Shown: piece by piece, positions 1-11,275 of the stretch | Layout: every line of letters begins with the position of its first letter | Position numbering within the stretch: the stretch's first letter is position 1 | Assembly: GCA_029931535.1 (NCBI GenBank) | Contig: JAQPZY010001495.1 | Coordinates: forward strand, 3,136,001-3,200,000 | DNA from: Margaritifera margaritifera | Taxonomy: Eukaryota > Mollusca > Bivalvia > Unionida > Margaritiferidae | Direction of reading: 5' to 3' | Length of the DNA: 64,000 nt | Notes under the pieces: generated by a model | Databases searched by the model: none | What the model saw: the letters and a program-made list of their open reading frames with translations, nothing else | What the model was told of the DNA's origin: nothing | Program-made: the position numbers and the translations under genes

Positions 1-3000
1 ATAAACAGGCTAGTCCTATCCTCCCCCGTGAGCGGAGACAAGACTTTGAACCCCCAGTCAGAAAGTCTCCTCTCAGGAGGGAGATTAGACAAAATAGTCT
101 TGCTTTGCCCTGAGAGCAAAGACATGATGACACACACTCGAATTTTTGGGATGCAGATGAGTTTCCAGAAGATCCTGTTGCACCTGGTCCATCTCATCAT
201 TTGGGTTCACCTTCTTCGTCCCACCCAATGGATCGGGTGACAGAATAGGAAGAGGTGTGAACTTTAGATAATGCAGTAAATGAGGTTTACCACCAAAATT
301 TCCCCCAGATCTGTCTGCCAAATCTTTGGGATCATTGGAGGCTAGGATTCTCTCCAGTTTGGAGAGGCTGTCTGGGGTACAGTCCTAGGCTGACCTGTTG
401 TTGCTCCCTAACTCCGCAATGGTGAGGGAACTGACTCAGAAATTGTCAAGAGGCCAAGAGTGGTCAGACATCAGAAGGGGTGGTCTGTCCTTTCTGTGCT
501 TCAACCCCTGATTTCAGCCAATTGCAATAGGGTCCATGCACACACTTAGATAGAGAAATTCGTACAGTTTTGTCTGGGACAGGAGATCTTCCAATTTCTG
601 TCTCTTTCTTTTGGCTTAGCTTCAGCTTCCAGAGCCTTCACCAGGGTGATGGGTGTAATGGTGGCTCATGTAAGGTTCTTTGGAGTTCCCATCCTCCAGC
701 ACTTTGATGACTGGTTGATGCACAATGTCCTCACATGTGCTCTTCTGAGGGATCTGTCTCTCTGTTGGAAGACGGGGACTCATCTAGGATTAATCCTCAA
801 TCAGGAGAAGTCTGATCTGATCCCTTCTCAGAATTTTTTTTGAGGTGTCATTTTCTTGCCCATCAAGGAGCAGTCCGTGTTCCTCCCAACAGAATCTCAC
901 AAATACCTGAAAAGTCCACAAACATCACTTCAGAACATCAAACCTAGAATTGGAGAGTGGTATCTCTCGTATAGAACAAATCAGAGAGATGAGATGGTAT
1001 TGTGCATTATTGCATATCAGACACATATACCTGATTCATGCATACCACCTGAAAAATGAACTTCAACCCGAGTGCATATCCATCATGTGCCCATTGACAA
1101 TGGAACACATTTTTGTTGAGTGTATCAACTTCCACCTAGTGAGACAAAAGTATTTTAATGTGCAATCAATGAAGAAACTTTATGATGGTGTGCCACCAAA
1201 GAAAATCTTGGACTTTTTGAGGGAACGCAGTTTATATAACAGATTTTGACCAACTATTTGAAGGATTTTACATGTTTTACCATTAACCTTTGTCTTTTAT
1301 TTTATATACCTTTTACAGAATTTTAACATCTTTACCTTCTATATTTTATATTGTTATCCTTCATGTTTACATTGTTTAGAATTGTTTATCTTCCTAAAGA
1401 TTTTTTTGCAAGTCTTCATTTTTACATTTTTCGAACTTCACCTTAAGTTGGCACCATATAACCACTATTGTGCTGAGGTTCCATATAATGCTAATACATA
1501 TACATGCACAAATACTTGCTCACTTAGGAAACTGGACTTGAAATGCAGCACCAGACTTAGTTCCTTTGCGAAGGCTTTATGTGCAGTCCCTCCAGTTCTT
1601 GTTTCTAGCAAACTGAAGACCTCACAAGGACACCATGTCCACTCAGAGATCCCAGTTTCATCACCATCTGAGTTGGTGGAAAAATCAAGATTCACGCTGG
1701 TGGGTTCACCTAAAGCCCAAGGGAGTAGTCCTGCAGGGCCTGTGGCCTTGAGAAGCTTCTTTCTTTCAACAATTTAGAAATGCGGGCTGTTTATTTTTTA
1801 GCATTTCAGAGGTGTGTCAACCACATGCATCATTGTTCTATGGTCATAGCATACCTCAGATGTCAAGGGGCACTCATACCCCTTCTCTGCTTGGAAGTCT
1901 GAAATCTCCTCTGTTGGACAGTTTCAGAGGAGATCACTCTTGGGGCAAGAGGAATATTCTGGTGGACAGGGGCAAGCAGTCCTCATGGAATGGTCTCTAC
2001 ACCAGTTGGTAGCAGAGACACTTTTTTATCTGTGGGGAAGGCCAATAGTAGACTTAACTTGCAACAAGGCTGAACAACAAGCTCCCTCATTATGTCTTCC
2101 CAGTGCCAGATCAGAGAGCATGGGTGGTGGATGCCTCCAGTCTGAGGTGGGATTGACTGTATACCTGTGACTTCCCACCATTCAAAATAATCCCTCAGGT
2201 TCTTCACAGAGTTGGGACTTCCAAGTCAAGGCTCATCCTGATAGCTCCCCTTGTGGCCCCAAATATCATGGTTCAGCGATATCTTTGACCTGTTGTTTAA
2301 CAATCCCATGGAATTAACACTAAGGAGAGATCTGTTCTATCTGCCAAGACCAGTTTTCGAGCATGGTTGCCAAATGCATCACTCGGGCTAGACGGTAATC
2401 AGCTTCCAAGGTTTACGATGTCAAGTGGAGAATTTTCTGTAATTGGCGCTGTAGGAAATGCGTTGATCCTATCTGTTCCCCTTTAACTGCAGTTGCAGAT
2501 TTTCTTCTTTAGTTTTTTCGCGGAAAATGATTGCTTAGTATCCATCATTAAGAGGTCAAATACTCTTAAGTTCTCTGTGGCTTCACTATAGGTTCAGACC
2601 CACATCTTTCGGAACAGATCAGGCACTTTGAGCACCAGTCCAGTCTCTTATTTGTTAATGCTGAGGTGGAACCTCCTTGTATGTTCTTTGATCGTTATCT
2701 AAACTGCCTTATGAACCTTTGAATGAAGCTTCCTTCAAGAACCCTACCCTTAAAGTAGTCTTCCTCCTCACTCTAGCTTCAGCAAGAAGAAGGAGTGAAA
2801 TTCATGCTTTGTCAGTGGAAAAGGGTTGTTTGGTTGTTTATGTTTCGATGGTAATTATAATTTGATCTCTCTTCTTTGCCAAACTGGGTTTCTGGCCAAG
2901 AATCAATTACCTTTTTGGTAGCCCCATTTCTTATTGAAACCCTAAGTCTCAGTTATATTTGTGCCATTTAGAGCCTTACAGTTCTTTCTATCTGAATCAA

Positions 3001-3420
3001 AAGAGAACAGAAAGCCATAATTCCTTTTTTCTCACTCTTAAAGGTAATTCTGATATTTCAGCAGCCATCATCTTGAGGTGCATTGTTTGGATTATTAAAA
3101 GAGCTCATCAGTATCTCACTAGGAGATATCTCTAATTCATGAAAATCAAAGTCCATGAGGCAAGAGCTATTGCTGTATCTTGCACCTTTTTCAGTCATTC
3201 TTTTTTGGATGATGTAATGATAACCGCTTGTTACCGTGTTCACTCCACTTCATGTCATTTTACCTTTGGTCAGTGTTGCACCAGTGTGATGGTATTTATG
3301 CTGTGGATCCAATTGTATCAGCCCAACAATTTGTCAAGCTATCCTCCAGTCAGCAGTAAAACATCCAACAACAGTGGTAAGTTCACTTAACAGCTTATCT
3401 TAAGCCATCAACCTCCCACC
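1..3420 (+). mobile_element. DIRS-like tyrosine-recombinase retrotransposon remnant A
   Basis: Decayed retroelement with DIRS gene order read across several frames. A reverse-transcriptase stretch lies near 600-920 (frames encode FGLASASRAF, then the active-site-like FDDWL, then EKSDLIPSQ). An RNase H/linker stretch lies near 1950-2290 (LNNKLPHYVFPVPDQRAW, then DFPPFKIIPQVL and LILIAPL). A tyrosine recombinase stretch lies near 2750-3290 (LLTLASARRRSEIHAL carrying the first catalytic Arg, later KVHEARAIA carrying the H-x-x-R box). The nucleophilic Tyr expected near 3280 is not visible (HFTFGQ where DIRS elements have FYLRD). Many stops and frameshifts make it inactive. It lies upstream of the first visible POLK exon, presumably in a POLK intron. 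The 5' end is outside the window. Assignment rests on motif recognition. Confidence 0.75.
945..1500 (+). mobile_element. 5'-truncated LINE 3' end nested in the DIRS remnant
   Basis: A + frame from about 950 to 1249 encodes the cysteine/histidine tail usual at the C-terminus of jockey-like LINE ORF2 proteins: LLHIRHIYLIHAYHLKNEL, then CPLTMEHIFVECINFHLVRQ, then ILDFLRERSLYNRF and a stop. An AT-rich 3' UTR-like stretch follows to about 1500. It separates the reverse-transcriptase part of the surrounding DIRS remnant from its RNase H part, so it is read as a nested insertion. Boundaries are approximate and no poly-A tail or target duplication was pinned down. Confidence 0.65.
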
Positions 3421-3424
3421 GGGC

Positions 3425-3770
3425 TGACTAATTCAGCAATGCAATAATAGTAGGAAATGAATTACCTACCTTTTTTGGTAGGTAAAACTAATTTTAATTA
3501 TATAATACTTGCTATTATTGCACAATTCCCTCCTCCCACCCCACTCTGACATCCTTCAGTCTCTGTCCAAGTAAAAAAAAAGATGATATTTTGATTGTTG
3601 GAAATGGACTAAGGTATCAGACTGGGATCGTGTTGATTTTTATTCTAGACCTCCAGTTAGTCATTGGAGGAGGGAATAATGTCCTTTGACTGGGGACTAG
3701 CATCAGGAAAAGATACACCAATGCAATAATAGTATATAAGTATTACATAATTAAATTAGTTTTACCCCCC
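3425..3770. repeat. DIRS-type terminal inverted repeats and hairpin
   Basis: This block between two DIRS-like remnants contains tgcaataatag near 3440 facing ctattattgca near 3512, a perfect 9-bp hairpin (ttacctacc, six T, ggtaggtaa) near 3463-3486, and an inverted partner near 3720-3766 (tgcaataatag, then ttacataattaaattag). A related stretch recurs inverted at 38449-38570. Inverted termini fit DIRS architecture. Exact limits are not resolved. Confidence 0.5.
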
Positions 3771-3849
3771 GAAATTTAATTAAAACTAAATGTGAATCTT
3801 TTGGACTTTGTCAGTTTTTGGTGAAGTTTTGAAAACAAAAACAAATAGT

Positions 3850-4490
3850 ATTGCTTGTTTAAGTGGTATTTGAGGATAACCATGAGACATGCCTTGCTTG
3901 CACGAAATGTATATTGTCACACACGTGCAGCTTGCATGCATTATGGGCAGTAGATACATGGTCTAACAGCTTAAAAAGGCAGTTGAAAGTTGAAGGGTCC
4001 AGAGAAATGGACACATCTGAAATCGTCAGAACATGAAATGTTAAGTATCCATCCGAAATTCGGAAACGTTGGAGAGTTTTATGGGGGACATTGAGTTGCT
4101 GCCCCCACCCCCAGTGAAGATACCCAGAATGAGTCATCGCCACTGTGCAGAATGTTATATACCTGGATGCAGAGCATACAGGGGGAGGACAATCCCCTGT
4201 CTACAAGGGGGATGACACCGACTTACCTGAACATTCCAGTCTGGCCATGGAAAAGACAGAATTCAGTCTTAAGGCAGTGATTGAGAGATCTACAAAATTT
4301 TGCCTGTCTCAATGCCCTTCTTCTCTGGCAGTCGATTCCATGTATAAGGTCAAGCAGGGTCTGAAAATTTTGCTGTGGACTCGTTGGTCCAGGACCAGTA
4401 GGACCCGACACTGCCCAGGTCCACATAAGCCAAGGACCAGTCCAGCAGCAAAGCCTGACATGCAGATATTTACTACAGTGCATTAATGTC
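3850..4490 (+). mobile_element. DIRS-like gag-type ORF1 remnant
   Basis: One + frame from about 3870 encodes DNHETCLACTKCILSHTC, a cysteine pattern close to the zinc-binding start of ORF1 at 8536-8660. A second frame continues as VYKGDDTDLPEHSSL and beyond to 4486. It starts shortly after the inverted terminal repeats at 3425-3770, so it is probably the 5' end of a second DIRS-like element in the same orientation as remnant A. It is frameshifted and not functional. Confidence 0.45.
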
Positions 4491-4516
4491 AATGAAAGAC
4501 AGGAAAAATAACAAAA

Positions 4517-4790
4517 TTAATGCAAACTGAAAATCAGACAACTACTTTGTATTGGTGCCTTCAGGAAACAAACTATGGAGTTAAGGAAAGATGTACAGCA
4601 ATGACTGTTGATGTAATTTTGTCCCAAATCTAGACCATTCTTTTGCTGAATGTTACAAGCTAACTCGAAATCGGAGAAAGGTTTTCCAGCTTTAATCACC
4701 CCATATGATCTGCACTCAACTTTATAAAGGCTTGAGCAGTCAAAGTCTTGATGTGGGGGGGTGGGGGATATGTTTGATTTACGAGCAATA
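4517..4790 (-). mobile_element. hAT/DUF4371-like protein fragment
   Basis: The - frame contains GKPFSDFELACNIQQKNGLD and GQNYINSHCCTSFLNSIV, which resembles a segment ('PF.DF..L..LQ..NG.D.G..Y.N...C..F') seen in domesticated and free hAT-related zinc finger proteins. No further domains of such a protein are visible nearby. Assigned as a transposon fragment on similarity from memory; it could be an unrelated chance frame. Confidence 0.35.
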
Positions 4791-5030
4791 ACCTTTCTGT
4801 TGCAAGTAATATGCTCTTTGCTTGTTTCATGTGCCATCAGTGGGTCAGTTTTAAAATTGGACGTGCCTTTGAATAAGGCACTTGAACAATTTACTTACTC
4901 GGGGTGTGCTGCACATGCTGAGCAGGTAGGGAGCGACCATGCCTGGGAATCAGTATGCTATATTGCCAAGGTAGTCAACAGAGCATCTCACCACACTGGC
5001 AAATGCTCTAACGGCTTCTTGAAACCTTAA

Positions 5031-5344
5031 TCTGATAAGAAGAGATGCCCTCTTGTGATCTTAAATGCCACTATGTGATGACCCTGTGCTCTCTCCCTTT
5101 TGGTTCCCTCATGTTCAAGGCCAAAGTGAGGTGGTGAGAAAGCAGGTGGCATAAGAGTTGCCACTTCAGCTCTCCTTGCAAGCCCCTATCTCCAGCGATG
5201 CTTCCAGGCTGCAGGATCATGGCCTTCTCACAAAAACAAGTCACACAACTTATAAAAACTAATGGGGGAAAGGTTGCACAAATTACCTGCTGTTCCCACA
5301 ATTTGTCATACCCAGCGCACAATTTGTTAACATTTTGTTTGTTT
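5031..5344. other. no recognised feature
   Basis: Between two hAT-like fragments. No splice-flanked coding block, RNA gene or repeat unit was recognised. Confidence 0.5.
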
Positions 5345-6036
5345 TTTTTAATTGAAATTTAAGGTTGATCAAATTGCCATCCTTTTGGCTTTTTCCATGA
5401 TCTCAATCGATCCTTTACGTATGGAGATTTTTGTTTGATACAAGCACCTTTATGATTGAGATCTGCTGTCACTTCTCTTTTCACTTTCTCATTAAGTTTT
5501 GGTACAGTTACTTCTGCAGACTGCTTTCTTGATGGCAGTTGATATTTTAGGACTAAAGTAGTGATCAGATGTCAGAATTCCTTGGTGACAACAACAAGAT
5601 GATAGGGCCTCAGATCTTTGACTGTAAATCTGGCCATTATATCAGTAATGTCATCGGTGTTTTGTGATGTTAAAATATACTTATTCACATTTCCAAACAT
5701 ACCAGTTATAATCATTTGAGACATCTAAGAAATACTTTGTTCACCACAATCTGGAATTACTTTCAAGTCTCTGGTCGAGGGTTGCTGCTGTAAGTTTGTT
5801 TCATCCTGGGTCAGCAGTAGATGATGTATATGAATATGTGTGGATAAATTTGATGTACTGCCCCCAAAACATTTAACAACTGCATCATGACTGCGACAAT
5901 TTGCAACATTCTCCTCAATGATGTCATCAGATTTTCTTTTCTTTGATCTGAAATATTTCCACATGTTGGATTTGGCCTGAATATTTTTCACAACATTCCC
6001 TTTGGCCACCATCTTTGCAATCATGAAAGAAGACAA
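5345..6036 (-). pseudogene. hAT (ZBED-type) transposase remnant
   Basis: The - strand first encodes a degenerate BED zinc finger (SNMWKYFRSKKRKSDDI, then CFGGSTSNLSTHIHIHHL; one expected Cys is replaced). After a gap it reads IMARFTVKDLRPYHLVVV, an in-frame stop, then LPSRKQSAEVTVPKLNEKVK, the segment that follows the BED finger in ZBED1-like hAT transposases. The catalytic core and the C-terminal dimerisation region are absent. Stops and gaps make it non-functional. Confidence 0.75.
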
Positions 6037-6354
6037 CCATGTGATTAAAGGTTCATAAATATAATTATTTTTTGTAATATTCTAAATTAATTTGTGGCAA
6101 ATACAACTATTATGTAAAAATTTAAATAATTTTTGGAAGTATTTTGTAGTGAAAAATGAAAACCTGTTTTTAATATCATTCAACTCATAACAAGATTACT
6201 TGGGAATTTCAGTGCATTCCTTACTGATCAAAACTCCCCAAGTACCTGTACAGTGTAAAGTTCCATTGTTGCCAGAACAAAATGCAATTGTAAACTGGAC
6301 CATTTTTTGTGTAAATAAAACATGCTTTAAGTTTTATAATTGTGGCTAAATTTA

Positions 6355-7352
6355 GTGTACTTTATTTATCAGACAGATAAAGACTGGTATCATGTGCAGT
6401 TCAATGATATATAAAAGAACACTTGCTCATAAATGACAGATATCTTGTGGTCCTGTAAGTGTACTTTATAGACTGGTATCATGTGCAGTGCTATGTTATA
6501 TAAAGGAACACTTGCTTATAAATGACAGATATCTTGTGGTCCTGTAAGTGTACTTTATAGACTGGTATCATATGCAGTGAAATGATGTATAAAGGAACAC
6601 TTGCTTATAATTGACAGATATCTTGTGGTCCCGTAAGTGTACTTTATAGACTGGTATCACGTGCAATGCAATGATATATAATGGAACACTTGCTCATAAA
6701 TGACAGATATCTTGTGGTCTTATAAGTGTACTTTATAGACTGGTATCATGTGCAATGAAATGATATATAATGGAACACTTGCTCATAAATGACAGATATC
6801 GTGTGGTCCCTTAAGTGTACTTTATAGACTGGTATCATGTGCAGTGAAATGATATATAATGGAACACTTGCTCATAAATGACAGATATCTTGTGGTCTTA
6901 TAAGTGTACTTTATAGACTGGTATCATGTGCAATGAAATGATATATAATGGAACACTTGCTCATAAATGACAGATATCGTGTGATCCCTTAAGTGTACTT
7001 TATAGACTGGTATCATGTGCAGTGAAATGATATATAATGGAACACTTGCTGATAAATGACATATATCTTGTTGTCCCTTAAGTGTACTTTATAGACTGGT
7101 ATCATGTGCAGTGAAATGATATATAATGGAACACTTGCTGATAAATGACAGATATCTTGTGGTCCCTTAAGTGTACTTTATAGACTGGTGTCATGTGCAG
7201 TGAAATGATATATAATGGAACACTTGCTGATAAATGACATATATCTTGTTGTCCCTTAAGTGTACTTTATAGACTGGTGTCATGTGCAGTGAAATGATAT
7301 ATAATGGAACACTTGCTGATAAATGACATATCTTGTGGTCCCGTACTTTATA
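6355..7352. repeat. 89-bp tandem array, about 11 copies
   Basis: The landmark gtactttata recurs at 6461, 6550, 6639 and 6728 and onward every 89 bases; units contain agactggtatcatgtgca, ggaacacttgctcataaatg and acagatatcttgtggtc. The first unit (from 6355) is more divergent and the last is truncated. Neighbouring units alternate subtly (gataaatgacatat versus cataaatgacagat), suggesting duplication in blocks larger than one unit. The array stops 49 bases before a POLK exon. Confidence 0.95.
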
Positions 7353-7401
7353 GATACTCAGGATACTCTTTTATTTATTTTTTAAACCTTACTTTATCTA
7401 G

Positions 7402-7573
7402 GGAAAGACAGTGGGCATAAAACTAAAGACAGTGTCATTTGATGTGAAGACACGGGCATACACATTGGCAAAACATACTTCAGATATAGAGGTCATCTGC
7501 GAGGCAGCTAGGGGGTTGCTGAGGACAGAGATGCAGGCCTGTAATCCGCAACCACTCAAGCTGAGGCTTATGG
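7402..7573 (+). CDS. POLK: POLK exon (end of little finger/PAD)
   Basis: Acceptor 'tttatctag' ends at 7401; the exon starts in phase 0 with GKTVGIKLKTVSFDVKTRAY and ends LKLRLMG with the last Gly codon split (G at 7573, donor gtaataa). This matches the DNA-binding little-finger segment of pol kappa just before the flexible C-terminal region. 172 bases, 57 codons plus one base. Confidence 0.93.
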
Positions 7574-8499
7574 GTAATAAACTTCATGCACACAAACACA
7601 CACACATTTCCCCATTTTAAGAGGACATCCATTTTATTCTAATCATTCAGTATCTTTGTCTATCCAAAACTTGTATTGAAACATTCATTGAAAAGTTTGT
7701 TTTGGTTTTTTTTTCTAATATACACCCAGCTCATTTTCTTGTGCACATACTGCATACCAACTCATTTACAGTATCAATGCCAGAGGGGGTGCAAATGCCA
7801 GATAATGACTACAATATTGTTAATGGGAGGGTAAAATATGCAACCTTATGATGTAGGTTTTGTTAGATAACTCAACTACAGTGCAATCTTTCGTAAGCAA
7901 TCACCCACGGGAAGAGTCAGTTTGGCTACCAAAGGAAGTTGACTGCTTAATGAACGTGCTTCTCTGTTGAATGCATTACCTGATCACATCAGCATTGGGA
8001 GAAAAAAAAATCTGCTATCACCCGAATCCAGCCCTCCCAGAAAGACAAAAAAAACATGTGTCAGTCCATCTATAGATATCATACAGATGAAATAAAGTAA
8101 CTTGTACAAATTACCTCCTCTTGCCATCGTTAGGTGACCACCCAATACTGAATGTTTACCAGTTTAAGCTTTCATTAATGACTTTCAACAACAGTTTGAT
8201 ATACCTGCTAAATCTATTGGAAATAGTGAACTTTTTCAAGCATCTCCACACAAAGTATGTGGTTTAGACAGTTTTAGTGTGGTTACACTGTGTTGACGTT
8301 AGTTATATATGTTCTGGTGAATTTGTTCATTTTTATCGAGTTGTAATGGACTTGTTCTTTGACTGGTAAATCACACATGTTAGCTGTGTTCTTTTGTGTG
8401 TGTTTAATTTAATAGTACACACTACAGTTCATTTATTTATTTATCTTTTAGATGTCTTCACTTAGTGAGTTTTACCTAGTTTGTAAATATTTATTACAT
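7574..8499. other. POLK intron, start; no recognised feature
   Basis: First part of the 6.6 kb POLK intron. A short CA-rich run (near 7589-7610) and scattered poly-A/T runs only. Confidence 0.5.
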
Positions 8500-10550
8500 T
8501 TTTCGAGTCTTTTTCCTGCGTCGTTTCAGATGAAAAATGACATTGAAGTGCAAAAGGTGTACGCATTTCAAAGTCGCCAAGGACACCCATGAGACTTGCC
8601 TGGCATGCAAAAAATGCTCTTCATTGAACCTATGCAGGGTCTGCAATATGTGATCTGAGGGAGTTTGGTCAAACATTTTACAGAAGCAGCTCAAAGGCAG
8701 TGAGAAAAGGTCCAAGTCCAAGTCTTCGGATATGGACATAGTGAGCATGCTTCCTCACTCTGTGTCCAAAGTGAGAATCATATTGGATTCCACACACCCA
8801 CACCCCTGGAAGATTCCCCAGACTACGCTGATGACTATGGACACCTTGGACAGCGTAGATGTTGTTACACCAGAATCCACCCACTCACTGTTGGAATCGC
8901 ATTGATGTGTCACCTGATCCAACAAGCCATGTGTGAAATAGATTTAACTTTGAGGCTGTTGTCCCATCAGTCTACAAGGGAATCTGAAAATACAGTGGAA
9001 GATATTCCACTCTTTTGAGCCCACTGAGCTCAAGTCCCCCACCCCACCCCACCCCACCCCCACATATCCATGTATGACCTTAGTGCCAGTAAGACCGGGT
9101 GCATGGGTTACATTCTGATCTGCAAGACCTGTACCAGCCATCATATGCTGTCCCAACTGCAGACCAGTCTATCCAGTCATCTGACTAGCCCATCTACAGG
9201 CTTGTTGACTAGAGATAAAGGATATCAGACTGTTGAACTGCCATCCAGTCAACAGTTCTGTCTGCAATGTCCAGTTACAGTTTTCCAACTGTCCAGTCCA
9301 TCCATACAGCAGGCTGGCCTGGCATGCTGCTCCTTGCTAGCCCCTTGAACTGTGCTGGCTCTCCAGTTGTCTGGCTACTCTGGCTCAGTACATGCTATCT
9401 GAGCCTCATTCTGTTCTTGGGTACAGTGGGTCCAGCTTTTTTGGTTTATCCATTTGGCAGGTACCACACCACTCACATGGATGATACAGCATCATCACTT
9501 CCATGTGGAATGCTGTATGCAAATATGGAAGGTGTACAGGATCAGGATAACCCCTCAGTTGAAAATAGTGACAACCTCAATTTACCACCACACTTCAACC
9601 CAAGCATGTAATGGACAGAGTTTAACTTCAGTGCAGCAGTCGTAAAACTCTACTGTATCTTAATAATGTATGAGTAACCTCCCCCACCTACGTTAAACCC
9701 GGCACATAAAGCCAAGACTGGTTGATGTTGACAAGGAAGACGAGTACGTGTTATTCTTAATTCATCCTCAGTTGTTAAAGTTTGCAGAGATTTGCCTTTG
9801 TGACAAAATTTGAGACCCCCATGATGCCAAATACTTATGCTCAGTGAGCCAGCTGTTGGCATTGCTCTCACCGCACTAGTACTGATCCTAGTTTGGATAA
9901 GGATATTACAGTCATTAATATGTCTGACCCTCTGTATTATAAAATCAACAGACAAGTATTTAACACCACGTCAAAGCTGACAGGGAATGTTGTGGAGACT
10001 TCCTCACTGCTAGAATTGGCATCCTTGGCCATTTGTGGAATTGCCTGATGATAAACCTCTTTGCTGCAAGGTGGAACTGCAAACTGCCCACCTTCATTCT
10101 CCATTCCCAGACTCTGGGACCTTGGGTGTCGATGTTCCATTGATCAGCTGAGGGATGTGGGCTTCCCCCACACATCAGTCCTGATCCCAGAGGTAGTTGA
10201 GAAGGTGAGGGGTCAGATTTGCAGAGTAGTTCTGATTGCTCCATTCTTATGTCAATGATCTACTCAATTTCACGATAGATGTAGGAAGGTAATAGCAACC
10301 CCACCAACCGAAGTCCCTAGTTTTTCAATCGTGTCAGACAAGCTCCTTCTTTGCACCTGGCTCTTGTCATAGATGCCTTGTGTGAAAAAGTGTACAGCAC
10401 TTAATTTGTAGAGAGGATCCCGACAGCTAGAAGAGCATTCACTTTGAAGGCATACAAGGGAAAGTGGTGTGTTTTTGTCAACTGGTGTCAGGACAAGGAC
10501 ATCACCCCTCTTCTAGTATCACTCGGTCAGAGGCAGCTCATTATTTTATG
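8500..10550 (+). mobile_element. DIRS-like retrotransposon remnant B in POLK intron
   Basis: The 5' part (8536-8900) encodes a gag-type ORF1 start with paired cysteines: LKCKRCTHFKVAKDTHETC then LACKKCSSLNLCRVCNM, an in-frame stop, then frames running on to 8904. Further frames to 9645 look like the rest of ORF1. From about 10150 the RNase H/linker and recombinase N-terminal segments appear out of frame: IPEVVEKVRGQICRVVLIAP, then RRAFTLKAYKGKWCVFVNWC. The RT is missing or unrecognisable, so this is an internally deleted copy. Confidence 0.65.
9021..9062. repeat. CCCCA simple repeat
   Basis: Five or six tandem CCCCA units inside DIRS-like remnant B. Confidence 0.9.
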
Positions 10551-11275
10551 AGCTACAAAAACAGTCTATGTGTGGTGGTATATCAAATACTATATTTAAA
10601 AGAATGAAGATCACTGATTGGATGAAAATAATTACTGCAAAAAATGCACATAATTTTTCTGAACCCTACATAGGAGTTTAAATGTACAGTACACAATCGT
10701 AGGATTGAACCTACCTTTGTATGCAATAGTAGGATTGAACCTTTGTAGGCAATAGTAGGATTGAACCTTTGTATGCAATAGTAGGATTGAACCTTTGTAT
10801 GCAATAGTAGGATTGAACCTTTGTAGGCAATAGTAGGATTGAACCTTTGTATGTAATAGTAGGATTGAACCTTTGTATGCAATAGTAGGATTGAACCTTT
10901 GTAGGCAATAGTAGGATTGAACCTTTGTAGGATTGAACCTTTGTATGCAATAGTAGGATTGAACCTTTGTACGCAATAGTAGGATTGAACCTAACACCAT
11001 TTTCATTTTATCACTGTCGCCACACAGGTACTACTGGATGTAAACTAGGAGATCTCACCAAGCTGAATTTTAATATTTGGCACCAATATAGAAATTTTTC
11101 TCAAAAACAGGGCTTGCAGCTTATCATTTTCATTGTTTTAAATATTTCCTCTTGGTTAGATCATTCATAGGATGTATGCTCAATTTGCTGGTCTTACCAC
11201 TAAAGCATAGTAATTTTGGCCAAATATCAACATTATGGTCTACGGGAATTGAATTAGTTGTCTGTGTCCTCTAGC
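10527..11275. repeat. Dispersed repeat, copy A (with internal 26-bp array)
   Basis: Direct-orientation copy of the sequence at 12557-13003. Shared landmarks in order: ggcagctcattattttatgag, a block around cactgattgg, gcaatagtaggattgaacct, a block around ttttatcactgt, catcattttcattgtttta-like sequence, and gaattgaattagttgtctgtg. Copy A is longer because the gcaatagtaggattgaacct segment is amplified. Confidence 0.8.
10695..10995. repeat. 26-bp minisatellite, 12 units
   Basis: aggattgaacct recurs at 10701, 10731, 10757, 10783, 10809, 10835, 10861, 10887, 10913, 10929, 10955 and 10981: mostly 26-bp steps, one 30 and one 16. The unit alternates between tatgcaatag and taggcaatag forms. Overlapping open frames on the - strand here are products of the repeat (26 is not a multiple of three, so the three frames cycle through the same peptide), not genes. 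Confidence 0.95.

Noticed and set aside
1..7400. Search for upstream POLK exons (catalytic palm, fingers)
   Set aside because: No splice-flanked block matching pol kappa was found; the region is retroelement and hAT debris plus the 89-bp array.
10583..11006. Three overlapping - strand open frames (repeating YYCIQRFNPT-like peptide)
   Set aside because: Direct product of the 26-bp minisatellite; no start context, splice signals or relatives.
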